From Pseudomonadota bacterium (lineage in GTDB: Bacteria; Desulfobacterota; Desulfobulbia; Desulfobulbales; Desulfocapsaceae), in contig JAEYNP010000145.1 of NCBI GenBank assembly GCA_023412495.1, positions 1-64,000 of the forward strand: a DNA stretch of 64,000 nt. The letters are read 5' to 3'. A program made the position numbers and the translations under genes. Positions 16,827 through 25,423 of this stretch are shown piece after piece. The notes beneath the pieces are model-generated. The model had not been told where the DNA came from. It did not search any database and was given only the letters and a program-made list of their open reading frames with translations. Positions within the stretch are counted from its first letter, which is position 1. Each line of letters opens with the position of its first letter.

Positions 16827-19340
16827 ATGCCTTACGCAAGAACCCGCATCGTAACCCTTGGGACCATCCCCGTCATCACTGTTGTCCTCGCAGTATTCCT
16901 CCTTCTGGCCTATTCGACGGATTACACATATGAACCCAGAGTTTTGCTGGGTCTGGCAAGCACCGTTTTTATGGGGGTACTTCCTTTGGTGGTTGCCGCC
17001 TATGCCGCCAGAGCCTTTCTGCGGTTCGGATCTTTCAACGTGCTCATGCTGGGTTGCGGCACGCTGGCCCTGGGCTGGGCCAGTCTCATTGCCGGTTGGG
17101 TGATGGGCTTGCCGGGCTCCCCCAATCACACCGTTACCGTGCACAATATCGGAGCACTGCTCGGGGGATCGTGCCATTTCTTGAGCGGAAGCGAGGCTGT
17201 CCGAAAGAAGTTCGATGAAATCGAAATGATCAATTCGCTGGGCAACGTGGTGATTTTCTATCTGTTGATGCTGGCGGTACCAATCTTTGTTGCAACCGCC
17301 AGTCTGGCCGACATGACACCCACCTTATTCGTAAGCGGCCCTGAAGGCGGGCCGACCTCCCTGCGCCAATACATTCTCCTCGCCGCCGTCATCCTCTATG
17401 CCGTGTCGGCAGTCCGCTTCGTCGGGACGTATCGGAGGTCGGGAGAAATCTTTTTCTACTGGTATGCACTTGCTCTTTTGCTCATTGCCATCGGTCTGGG
17501 AGCCTTTTTTCTGCAGAAATCCGTCGGAAGCCTCATCGGTTGGACCGGCAGGATAAGCCAATACCTGGCCGGCTTCTATTTCCTCCTTGTCGTATACGAG
17601 GCCATGAGAAGCGCCAAGCGGAAAGGTTTTTCCGCTGAGAAGTCCATGAGTTTTTTCTTTACGGCGGCGGAACGGAATTACCGGGCCCTGCTGGAGTCCG
17701 TGAATGATGCCGTATTTTGTTGTGATCGGGGCTTTCACGTCTTCCTCTGCAACAGTAAGGCTGAAGTCCTGCTCGGACGGCCCGGAAAGGAAATTCTCGG
17801 GAGTGCTTTTGCAGACTTCTTCCAGAGCGAAAAGCAGGAATTACTGACGGCGCTCCGGAATCTTGAGAGAGGGGAGGAGGCACAAGGCTGCCTGGAAGCT
17901 TGTATGGTCAGAAGCGACGGTCGCCCGGTCCCGGTGGAGTTCTCCATTTCACGGCAAGGCTCAAAAAAAGGACTTTCGTTCGTTGCCGTCGTTCGGGATA
18001 TCACTGCGCGCAGGCACATGGAAGAAGCACTCAGGCAGAGCAAGGAGGAACTGGTACTGCGGGTGGCCGAGCGTACAAAACAGCTCGCGGAACTCAACGA
18101 GGGCCTCGGGGAAGAGATAAAGGAACGTCGGCAAGTCGAGATCGAGCTGCGCGAACGCAAAGAGCGTTTCCAAACGCTCTTCATGTCAATGGCTCAGGGT
18201 GCCTTTTACCAGGACCGGGATGGCCGGTTAACTGAAATGAACGCCTCGGCACTGGAAATCTTCGGCCTTACGAAGGAGCAGTTTCTGGCCAGGGATTCCT
18301 TCTCTCCTCAATGGAAAGTCATCAACGAAGACGGCTCGATGCTGCCCCCGGAGGAGCACCCCTCCATGATTGCCTTGAGAAAAGGAGTTCCGGTTCGTGA
18401 AAAAATTGCGGGCGTGTTCAACCCGAAGACCGGCGAATATGTCTGGGTGGTGATCAATGCCCTGCCGCAGTTCAGGGAAGGCGTGAGCGAACCCGTTGAA
18501 GTCTTTGTCACCCTGCATGATATAACGAGGCTCAAGTGGATGGAACGCGAACTGCGCAAATCCAGGGATGAGCTGGAAAAACGTGTAGAGGAGCGCACCC
18601 ATGAATTGCAGAAGACCTATGACCAGCTGCTGCATGCGGAGAAACTGAGCGCCATGGGCAGTCTTTCCGCCTCGATCGCCCATGAGTTCAACAACCCCCT
18701 GCAGAGTGTGATGACGGTAATAAAGGGTCTCAGTTATCTGCCCCAACTCGGTGAGCAGGAGAAATCCCTGATGGGCATGGCGATTCAGGAGTGCGAGCGG
18801 ATGCGGGATCTCATCGGAAACATGCAGGATTTCAATCGCCCGACTTCAGGTCAGCGGATGCCGACGGATCTGCATTCGACAATCGACAGTATCCTCCTGC
18901 TGGGAAAATATCGGCACAAGCGCACGGGGATTTCTATCGTGAAAGAGTATGCGTCTGCTCTCCCGCCGGTGAACGCGGTTGCCGATCAGGTCAAACAGGT
19001 GATGCTCAATCTCGTCAACAATGCGGTCGATGCCTGCGAAGAGGGCGGCGGCACGATCACAGTCGGTACCAGTGTCGATGACGACGGCAATGTCCGGATT
19101 GCCGTTAGGGATACCGGCAAAGGAATCCCTCCGGAGATCCTGTCCAGGGTTTTCGAACCCTTCGTTACCACCAAGCCTGCGGACAAAGGTACCGGGCTAG
19201 GACTCTCGGTGAGCCGAAGCATCGTGAAAAGGCACGGCGGTCGCATAACGGTTTCAAGCGAACCCGGAAAAGGATCCGTCTTCACCGTCATCTTGCCCAT
19301 CGCCGGTCATCATCAGTCCGGCGATGGGTTATGGGCTTGA
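16827..19340 (+). CDS. Multipass membrane histidine kinase with two PAS domains
   Basis: An 837-residue protein. About seven or eight membrane helices fill residues 10-260, with no large periplasmic loop, suggesting a ligand or membrane-state sensor of a class I do not recognise. PAS domains follow at about 285-400 and 435-575, each with a coiled-coil linker, then HisKA with phospho-acceptor H619 (ASIAHEFNNPLQSVM) and an ATPase domain (LVNNAVDACEEGG; VRDTGKGIP; GTGLGLSVSRSIV). No receiver. The ATG is preceded by GAGGTAAAGC. No response regulator is next to it, so it is an orphan here. Confidence 0.87.
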   Translation: MPYARTRIVTLGTIPVITVVLAVFLLLAYSTDYTYEPRVLLGLASTVFMGVLPLVVAAYAARAFLRFGSFNVLMLGCGTLALGWASLIAGWVMGLPGSPNHTVTVHNIGALLGGSCHFLSGSEAVRKKFDEIEMINSLGNVVIFYLLMLAVPIFVATASLADMTPTLFVSGPEGGPTSLRQYILLAAVILYAVSAVRFVGTYRRSGEIFFYWYALALLLIAIGLGAFFLQKSVGSLIGWTGRISQYLAGFYFLLVVYEAMRSAKRKGFSAEKSMSFFFTAAERNYRALLESVNDAVFCCDRGFHVFLCNSKAEVLLGRPGKEILGSAFADFFQSEKQELLTALRNLERGEEAQGCLEACMVRSDGRPVPVEFSISRQGSKKGLSFVAVVRDITARRHMEEALRQSKEELVLRVAERTKQLAELNEGLGEEIKERRQVEIELRERKERFQTLFMSMAQGAFYQDRDGRLTEMNASALEIFGLTKEQFLARDSFSPQWKVINEDGSMLPPEEHPSMIALRKGVPVREKIAGVFNPKTGEYVWVVINALPQFREGVSEPVEVFVTLHDITRLKWMERELRKSRDELEKRVEERTHELQKTYDQLLHAEKLSAMGSLSASIAHEFNNPLQSVMTVIKGLSYLPQLGEQEKSLMGMAIQECERMRDLIGNMQDFNRPTSGQRMPTDLHSTIDSILLLGKYRHKRTGISIVKEYASALPPVNAVADQVKQVMLNLVNNAVDACEEGGGTITVGTSVDDDGNVRIAVRDTGKGIPPEILSRVFEPFVTTKPADKGTGLGLSVSRSIVKRHGGRITVSSEPGKGSVFTVILPIAGHHQSGDGLWA
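19296..19328. terminator. Hairpin between convergent kinase and ycaO genes
   Basis: CCCATCGCCGG (19296-19306) and CCGGCGATGGG (19318-19328) are perfect complements across an 11-nt loop, overlapping the last codons of the kinase. Neither side has a strong T run. It could act for both convergent genes. Confidence 0.45.
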
Positions 19341-19365
19341 CCCAAATAGCTCGGGCTTGATTCTC

Positions 19366-21126
19366 CTAAAGAGAATACGCCTTCGCCTTGACTTGATGGA
19401 GCTGCTCATAAAGCCGCAACAGCTGGTCGTGAGCCGTCGAGGTTTCCCTCCAGGTCCTGCCTGAACCGAGGCCGGGGAAGGTTGTCCGGCCGGCGACGAT
19501 GCGTCGCGCCTCCACGATTTCGTGTTCTTGATAAAAAAGCCTTAAGCCAGTGCCGAAACTTTCAAAATCCTCGCCCGCCAAGGCAAATCCCAGCAGGGTC
19601 TGGAGCAGGCGGAGGAGCCGCATCCTCTCGGGCGGCAAACCGGCGTAGTCGAGGCACCAGCCGCACCACTCGGCCGCGTCCTCGCGGTTGCCCATGGCCA
19701 GGTGGAGCATGGCCTTCAGTTCCCCGAACCGCATGGTCGCCCAGGGGGACGAGTCGTCGAAGAGGATGCCGATGCAGCCGGCGAGCAGCTGGTGATCGTT
19801 GAAATTCATGGCCTCCAGCCGGTCGAGGAACCGGGCCAGCTCCCGTTTCTTCATGTTCGGCAGGCGAAGGAGGTCCCGGCGCAGGGAGGAACCCGCCGCG
19901 CGGTTGTTCCAGACCATGTCGTCGATGGGGTAGATCTCCGACATTCCGGGGGCGAGGATCCGGCAGCTGTAGAGCCCGCAATGCTCGTACTCGGCGCGGT
20001 AGAGGGAGAAGCCCTCCGCCTCGATGAGGGTCATGAGCCGCTTGAATTCCTCCGCGGTCGTGCCGTGAAAATCCCAGGGCGTGAAGGGAAAATCGGCCTT
20101 GTCCCGGAACATCGACCAGGCCAGCAGGCCGTCGGAGTCGACGAAGTGGCTCTCCAGGTTGAAGGGGTCGGCCACCGCAGAGAGGTCGTGGCTCGGCGGA
20201 TGGAAGTGGCGCAAGCTGTCGAGGCTGCGGCCCTGAAGAAGTTCGGTGAGCGTCCGCTCGATGGCGGTCGTAAACCGGCAGTTGGCGCCGAAGGCCGCAT
20301 AGGTGCCGCCGGTGTCCATATCGGCGAGCAGGGCGCAGATCACCGGGAAACGTCCGCCGAGCGAGCCGTCCTTTACCCGGACGACGAAACCGTGGCCGGC
20401 GAGCGTCTCGAGGATTGCAGAGAGATGGGGATGGTTCTTCAGCACCGCCTCCGGGACATCGGGCAGGCTCACTCCCTTGCTGATGATGATATTCTTGACG
20501 TAGCGTTCGACGATCTCCGACACGGCCTGGGAGCAGCATTCCGCCCGGGAATTGCCGGCGGCCATGCCGTTGCTGACGTAGAGATTGTTCAGGAGGCTCA
20601 CCGGAAAGTGGACGGTTTTGCCGTCGGAAAGGTTCCGGAAGGGCAGGGCGCAGATGCCCCTGGCCGAGTCGGTGTTGTTGTCGCAGAGGTGCTCGAAGCG
20701 CAGCTCGCCCTCGGGGTCGTAGAGGGCGCGCAGCTTCTCGTCGAGCAGTTTCGTGCCGTCCGGCAAGGCAACGGGCACCGCATCGTCCTTCCCCGGCGGA
20801 AACCATTTCTCATCCGGGTAATGGAAAAACGGCGGTTCGGTCTCGAGTTCGTCGAGATAGTACTCGGCGAAGAAGAAATTGGTCTGGAGCCGCTCGAAAA
20901 ACTCCCCCAGGGCACTGGCCTGGCAGGCCAGCCGCGACGTCCCCTTGCCGTTGGTGTAGAGATGGGGGCAGGCGGCGGCGCGCAGATGCACCGACCAGCA
21001 GTCCGGGGCCGGATTGAGCCAGCTGACCGTCTCCGTCATGAAATTGAGGTCTTCCAGCAGGGCGGTGGCCCTGTCGATGGTCTCTTCGAGGGAGGCGTCC
21101 TTGCCGGGGATAAAGGTTTTTGTCAT
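19366..21126 (-). CDS. ycaO: YcaO protein (RimO-associated YcaO ATPase family, E. coli YcaO-like)
   Basis: A 586-residue protein, the same length as E. coli YcaO as I remember it, and alike from the first residues (TFIPGKDASLEE, SWLNPAPDCWSVH, TNGKGTSRLACQASALGEFF ER). The YcaO ATP-binding core spans about 60-370 (SALGEFFERLQTNFF; LYVSNGMAAGNSRAE; ERTLTELLQGRSLDSL), and the C-terminal part resembles the E. coli tail (GMSEIYPIDDM; RFGELKAMLHLAMG). The E. coli protein assists beta-methylthiolation of ribosomal protein S12 Asp88 by RimO. Other YcaO proteins make thiazoles or thioamides, but no precursor peptide or partner is nearby. Monocistronic. Confidence 0.92.
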   Translation of the reverse strand: MTKTFIPGKDASLEETIDRATALLEDLNFMTETVSWLNPAPDCWSVHLRAAACPHLYTNGKGTSRLACQASALGEFFERLQTNFFFAEYYLDELETEPPFFHYPDEKWFPPGKDDAVPVALPDGTKLLDEKLRALYDPEGELRFEHLCDNNTDSARGICALPFRNLSDGKTVHFPVSLLNNLYVSNGMAAGNSRAECCSQAVSEIVERYVKNIIISKGVSLPDVPEAVLKNHPHLSAILETLAGHGFVVRVKDGSLGGRFPVICALLADMDTGGTYAAFGANCRFTTAIERTLTELLQGRSLDSLRHFHPPSHDLSAVADPFNLESHFVDSDGLLAWSMFRDKADFPFTPWDFHGTTAEEFKRLMTLIEAEGFSLYRAEYEHCGLYSCRILAPGMSEIYPIDDMVWNNRAAGSSLRRDLLRLPNMKKRELARFLDRLEAMNFNDHQLLAGCIGILFDDSSPWATMRFGELKAMLHLAMGNREDAAEWCGWCLDYAGLPPERMRLLRLLQTLLGFALAGEDFESFGTGLRLFYQEHEIVEARRIVAGRTTFPGLGSGRTWRETSTAHDQLLRLYEQLHQVKAKAYSL

Positions 21127-21140
21127 GAATTTCAGTAGGT

Positions 21141-21241
21141 GTCAGATGATGTGTCGAGGTGTACCGGGATCGAAATCGCTATCCGGATCGGGATCGAATC
21201 TTGTTTCGATTCCGAATAGCGATCCCGATGAGGATTTGGAT
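21141..21241. repeat. CGATAGCGAT-type repeat, copy 4
   Basis: TCAGATGATGTGTCGAGGTG, then GGGATCGAAATCGCTATCCG, a centre near TTGTTTCGA, and the inverted words GAATAGCGATCCCGAT, ending GAGGATTTGGAT. The 20-bp start is repeated at 21358, so copies 4 and 5 are a direct duplication with its flank. They fill the space between ycaO and glcF, where I see no gene. Confidence 0.65.
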
Positions 21242-21357
21242 GTTGCAGAAATTGACTGCACTTCGTGCCCTGCGCCGATCGGCAGGTATTACCATGCAGG
21301 CGATGTCGGCACAACAAGGATGATAAGGAGCGTAATACGCGACCCATCAGAAGAGTA

Positions 21358-21453
21358 TCAGATGCTGTGTTGAGGTGAGTCGGGATCGAACGCTATCGGG
21401 ATCGGTATCGAACCTCGTTCCGATTTCGATAGCGATCCCGATTTCGATTTGGA
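21358..21453. repeat. CGATAGCGAT-type repeat, copy 5
   Basis: TCAGATGCTGTGTTGAGGTG, GGGATCGAACGCTATCGGGA, then the inverted half CGATTTCGATAGCGATCCCG and GATTTCGATTTGGA. The halves can pair into a long imperfect hairpin. Confidence 0.7.
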
Positions 21454-21504
21454 GTGATGGAAAAACTACAGGGGCGATTCACAGACCGCCCCTGCATTAC
21501 ACAA

Positions 21505-22812
21505 TTACCCGATTCTGCCGCTCGCCCGCAGCGAGTCGGCGAGCATCTCGACCACGAACCGGACCTTTTCACCCGACTCGTGCTGCTGCAGATTGTCCTG
21601 GATATGCATGACGCAGGTCGGGCAGCCTGTGGCCACATAGTCGACGCCCGCATCCCGGATGTTCTTCACCTTGTGGTTGTTGATCTTGATCGCGGTGTCA
21701 TAGTGGGTGATGCAGTAGCTGCCCGCGCTGCCGCAGCAGACCGCGGCGTCCTTCATCTCCTTGAACTCGACGCCGGGGATCATCTTCAACAGTTTGCGCG
21801 GCTGCTCGGTGATGCCCTGACCGCGCACCATGTGGCAGGGATCGTGGTAGGTCACCCGGTAGGGGAGCCTTCCCAGCTCTTCCGGCCTGATATCGAGATT
21901 CTTATCGATGAACTCGTTGATGTCCCAGACCTTGCCGGTGAAGTTGCGGAGTTCGCGGCTGTCGTCGACAAAGATCTTGATCTCCTTCTTCAGCGCCATG
22001 CCGCAGGATGAGCAGGCCACGACGATGGCGTCGAGGTTGTAGCGCTTGAAGAGCTCGAAGTTGTGGTTCATGAACATCTTCGCCCCGTCGTAGTCGCCGT
22101 TGGCCAGCACCGGCGTGCCGTTGCACTTCTGGGCCTTGGGGATCACCACCTCGCAGCCGTAGCCGGTGAGGATGTCCACCACCGACTTGACGACGCCCGT
22201 GTAGATGAGATTGCCGGCGCAGCCGGTGAAATAGCCGACACGCATCCTGGCCGGCCCCTGTTTGGGAGGGATCACCTCGGGGTAGAGGCTCTGGGCGCTC
22301 TTCAAGGCCATTTGCGGGAAGAAGCGGCGCTTGGAGAAGCCGAAGAGCGGAAACAGATGCCGGACCGGGTTCTTGGGGCCGATGCCGAACAGGGCCCGCT
22401 GGGTGAGACCGATGATCATGGCGGCGAGCGTCATTGGCCACTTGCGCCAGAGCAGCTGGCGGAAGATAAGCGCCTTGAAGAAGCCCAGCCCCTGCTGGGT
22501 GGTGATGTACCAGCGCAGCCGGAGCACCACGTGCTCGGGGCTGACGCCTGCCGGGCAGTTGGCCGAGCAGGTCTTGCAGTTCAGGCACTCGTTGATGGCG
22601 TCCTTGACCCTCTCTGTGATCTGGAGGTCGCCCGAGACCAGCTTTTCAGCGAGCTTGTTCTTGCCGCGGGCAACGTAGAGTTCGTTGCCCATCTCTTTGA
22701 AGACCGGGCAGACACTGCGGCATTTGCCGCACTGCATGCATTTCTGGAATTCCCTGGCGGCCTCGAGGAGATGTTCTTCGGCCTGTTTGTGGATGGAGGT
22801 GGGAGTATTCAT
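21505..22812 (-). CDS. glcF: Fe-S subunit of glycolate/D-lactate oxidase (GlcF-like)
   Basis: A 435-residue soluble Fe-S protein with two 4Fe-4S motifs (CMQCGKCRSVCPVF; CLNCKTCSANCPAG) and two CCG domains (FTGCAGNLIYTG, KCNGTPV, CSSCGMALKKE; HDPCHMVRG, AVCCGSAGSYC, GCPTCVMHI). The first CCG domain has KC-N where CC is usual. Such subunits accept electrons from a flavoprotein partner, here the glcD gene directly upstream. The ATG at 22812 follows AGGAGG by 8 nt; an upstream in-frame ATG at 22839 lacks this. The start lies 17 nt past the glcD stop. Confidence 0.9.
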   Translation of the reverse strand: MNTPTSIHKQAEEHLLEAAREFQKCMQCGKCRSVCPVFKEMGNELYVARGKNKLAEKLVSGDLQITERVKDAINECLNCKTCSANCPAGVSPEHVVLRLRWYITTQQGLGFFKALIFRQLLWRKWPMTLAAMIIGLTQRALFGIGPKNPVRHLFPLFGFSKRRFFPQMALKSAQSLYPEVIPPKQGPARMRVGYFTGCAGNLIYTGVVKSVVDILTGYGCEVVIPKAQKCNGTPVLANGDYDGAKMFMNHNFELFKRYNLDAIVVACSSCGMALKKEIKIFVDDSRELRNFTGKVWDINEFIDKNLDIRPEELGRLPYRVTYHDPCHMVRGQGITEQPRKLLKMIPGVEFKEMKDAAVCCGSAGSYCITHYDTAIKINNHKVKNIRDAGVDYVATGCPTCVMHIQDNLQQHESGEKVRFVVEMLADSLRASGRIG

Positions 22813-22828
22813 CTGCTGTTGCCTCCTG

Positions 22829-24223
22829 TTAAGCCGCACGGTCCTCGGGCATGTCGAACATCTTGCCGGGATTGAGGAGGTTGAGAGGGTCGAAGGTCTT
22901 CTTGATGTTCTGCAGAAGCCTTATGCCGGCTCCGCCGAGCTGCTTTTCCAGGAAAGGTTTTTTCTCAAGGCCTATTCCGTGCTCGCCGGAGATGGTGCCG
23001 TCGAGGTCGATGGCCAGTTGGAACAGTTCAGCCACCGCCTTCTCGGTCCGGGCCATTTCGTCCTTGTCGCGCATGTCGATAAGGAAGGTCGGGTGGAGAT
23101 TGCCGTCGCCGGCATGTCCGAAGATGCCCACCTGGAGCTGGTACTTTTTGGCGATGTCGGTGATGCCCCGGACCATGTCCGGGAGTTTGGAGCGCATCAC
23201 CGTGGCGTCCTCGAGGATGAGGTTGGGTTTGACGCTCGCCAGCGCGTTGAGGGCCACCCGGCGACCGGCGAACATCTTGTCGCGCTCCTCGGTGGACTTG
23301 GCCCGGGCGAATTCGCGGATGTCGTTCTTGCGCACCTCGGTCTCCACCTTGGCCATCTCGGCAATGGCAGAGTTTCTCTCGCCGTCGGTCTCGATGAGCA
23401 GCACCGCCTCGGCGTCCCGGGGCAGGCCGCAGTCCTTGAAATTCTGGATGGCGTTGATGGTGGCGTTGTCCATGAACTCCATGGTCGAGGGGGTGACGCC
23501 GGCGGCGATGATCGCCGAGACCGATTTTGCTGCCCCGTCAAGGCTGTTGAAGATGGCCAGCGCCGATTCGCGATGCTCGGGGATCGGCAGAAGGGCGAGC
23601 GTCACTTCGGTCATGATGCCCAGCATCCCTTCACTGCCGACGAAGATTCCTTCCATGTTGAAGCCGGCGACGTGCTTGACGCACTTGTTGCCGAGAATGA
23701 CGATGTCCCCCTGGGGCAGGACCACCTTCATCATCTTGACGTAATCCTTGGTGACCCCGTATTTCAGGCCCCGCAGGCCGCCGGCGTTTTCGGCGACGTT
23801 GCCGCCGATGGTGGAGAAGGCCACGCTGCCCGGATCGGGCGGGTAGAAGAGACCCGCTTTCGCCGCGACCGGGTCGATGTCGGCGGTGGTGAGGCCTGCC
23901 TCGACGGTAATCAGCCGGTTGGCCGGGTCGAATTCGATGATCCGTTTCATCCGATCCATAACCAGCACGATGCCCTTTTTAAGGGGAACCGAGCCGCCCG
24001 ACAAGCCGCTGCCCTGGCCTCGCGGAGTGACCGGGATGCGCTCACGATAGGCGAATTTCATCAGCCGGCTGACCTGTTCGGTCGTGTCCGGAAAAACTAC
24101 CGCTTCGGGCTCTATCTCGACGTGGGAAGCGTCATAGCTGTAGGCGATCATGTCTTCCTTCTCGAATAGGACGTTCGGCGTCCCGAAGATGGCCTGCAAT
24201 TCCTCGATCTGGCTTTTTTTCAT
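22829..24223 (-). CDS. glcD: FAD-linked 2-hydroxyacid dehydrogenase (GlcD-like; glycolate or D-lactate)
   Basis: A 464-residue flavoprotein: PCMH-type FAD domain with VTPRGQGSGLSGGSVPLKKG (about 70-90) and DPGSVAFSTIGGNVAENAGG, then an FAD-oxidase C-terminal domain with VGIFGHAGDGNLHPTFL, GTISGEHGIGLEKKPFL and NLLNPGKMFDMP. It would oxidise a 2-hydroxyacid and pass electrons to the GlcF-like subunit. Substrate choice between glycolate and D-lactate cannot be made from sequence; the operator in front of the gene is of the lactate/pyruvate GntR type, which tilts to lactate. First gene of a two-gene operon. Confidence 0.9.
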   Translation of the reverse strand: MKKSQIEELQAIFGTPNVLFEKEDMIAYSYDASHVEIEPEAVVFPDTTEQVSRLMKFAYRERIPVTPRGQGSGLSGGSVPLKKGIVLVMDRMKRIIEFDPANRLITVEAGLTTADIDPVAAKAGLFYPPDPGSVAFSTIGGNVAENAGGLRGLKYGVTKDYVKMMKVVLPQGDIVILGNKCVKHVAGFNMEGIFVGSEGMLGIMTEVTLALLPIPEHRESALAIFNSLDGAAKSVSAIIAAGVTPSTMEFMDNATINAIQNFKDCGLPRDAEAVLLIETDGERNSAIAEMAKVETEVRKNDIREFARAKSTEERDKMFAGRRVALNALASVKPNLILEDATVMRSKLPDMVRGITDIAKKYQLQVGIFGHAGDGNLHPTFLIDMRDKDEMARTEKAVAELFQLAIDLDGTISGEHGIGLEKKPFLEKQLGGAGIRLLQNIKKTFDPLNLLNPGKMFDMPEDRAA

Positions 24224-24353
24224 GGTGTACTCCGTTCTTGGCGATCTCTGGTTGGTTGTTGCGGGGAGTGCTTCCGCGCCTTTCAGCTACATACCATATA
24301 TACGAATGGCGCGTCGAGGCCCGGCAAACTTCGGCGGGCGTATCAGGAAATTT

Positions 24354-24368
24354 ATTGGTATTACCAAT
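24354..24368 (-). promoter_or_regulatory. GntR/FadR-subfamily operator at the glcD promoter
   Basis: ATTGGT-ATT-ACCAAT is a perfect palindrome of the TNGTNNNACNA class bound by LldR, PdhR and GlcC-type regulators. It overlaps the -10 box of the promoter below, so bound protein would block transcription. A second half-like site, GGTATTGGTATC on the minus strand, falls in the promoter spacer. The regulator gene is not in this window. Confidence 0.65.
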
Positions 24369-24395
24369 TTTAAAAGATACCAATACCCTTGTCAA
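24367..24395 (-). promoter_or_regulatory. Sigma-70 promoter of glcD-glcF
   Basis: On the minus strand: TTGACA (24395-24390), 17 nt, TAAAAT (24372-24367). Transcription would start near 24360, giving a leader of about 135 nt. Confidence 0.7.
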
Positions 24396-24694
24396 GATAA
24401 AAGGACTCCGGCTTTATTGTGTTTTTAAGTGTAAGAAAAATCATGGAATATGTAGAATTTTCAAAAACATTGACAAGAAAATCAAGAAAATACCAATCTT
24501 AATAGAAGAAAAGATTTCCATCTCCAACCCGACTCTTTCGCATATCCTTTGCGCACTGTTCGGGAAAGGTTGGGTAACTCACCGTGATATGGGAAAAGTT
24601 ATTGCTTTGACTTTCTTTGTCGTACTTATTATAATGCCCGCGACTTTGAACTTCAGAGCATGGCTGAGTCACCGCGGGGGTGGAATGACAAGTT

Positions 24695-24874
24695 ATGAAA
24701 ATGGGTAAATGCAAGAACCATCCTCTGGTCGAAAGTTCCTACTACTGCACAAAATTTCAGCACTATCTTTGCCCTGAATGTCTCAAATGTTCAGATCCCC
24801 AGATCTACTGCAAGTTCCGTACGGCCTGTATCATTTGTTTTTTGGATAAGGAAAGAAAAGAGAAGCTGTCCTGA
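24695..24874 (+). CDS. 59-residue cysteine-rich protein, probable zinc-binding
   Basis: Encodes MKMGKCKNHPLVESSYYCTK and then FQHYLCPECLKCSDPQIYCK, FRTACIICFLDKERKEKLS. Eight cysteines (6, 18, 26, 29, 32, 39, 45, 48) and two histidines (9, 23) are spaced like a B-box or treble-clef zinc fold: CKNHP ... YYC ... CPECLKC ... CKFRTAC. I believe similar small proteins exist in other Deltaproteobacteria, but I cannot name a function. GGGGGTGGA lies upstream; a second ATG at 24701 is possible. Codon use and the motif order support a real gene. Confidence 0.6.
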   Translation: MKMGKCKNHPLVESSYYCTKFQHYLCPECLKCSDPQIYCKFRTACIICFLDKERKEKLS

Positions 24875-25423
24875 GAGGATTGCTTCAGCCGGTTTGCCGC
24901 TCCCGATTTTGAATTGCCGGAAGGGCTTTCTAACGACTCAAGGTATGCTAACGTTTCCGTCAATGTCAATATGTGCCCTTGAATTAACCAGATGCTAGGA
25001 CTTGTCCTGTGTATCAATCGAAATGATATGGAGATACAGAAAATAAAATCTCAAGTTTTATTCCGGAATTAATGGAGTTTTAAAGGAAATTTGACCGATT
25101 GCGAGTTGTAAGTGAAAAAAATTATGATATAGTTGGGCGGTCTTGCAACGCATGCCTGAGAGATGTTTGAAGAGTATCTTTCGTGGGGTGCAAGTTGTTC
25201 GTTTCTTTGCACAATCCTTGCACATTGATGCCCTGTCCGGCTCGTCGGAAAGGATGTGGGATTTTTTACGTTAAGGAAACGCGAACTTGATAAAGGCTCC
25301 GCACAGGGCCCGGGAACGGGGCAAGGGTATTCAGTTTGACGATTGAGCAGTTTGTGCTGTTCCGCTTGGAAATTGTCGGGCAAGAGTTGACCCGGCTGTC
25401 TCCACGGCAAATGAGGAACCCGC
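24875..25423. other. 550-bp intergenic region upstream of acsV
   Basis: AT-rich first half. A weak promoter candidate is TTGCGA (25099-25104), 18 nt, TATGAT (25123-25128). Two direct TTTGCACAATCC/TTGCACATTG words occur near 25216-25238. I see no ORF with a good start, RNA gene or terminator. Confidence 0.3.

Noticed and set aside
24238..24708. Plus-strand frame of 156 codons over the glcD promoter
   Set aside because: Covers the promoter and operator, has no family pattern and overlaps the better supported Cys-rich gene.
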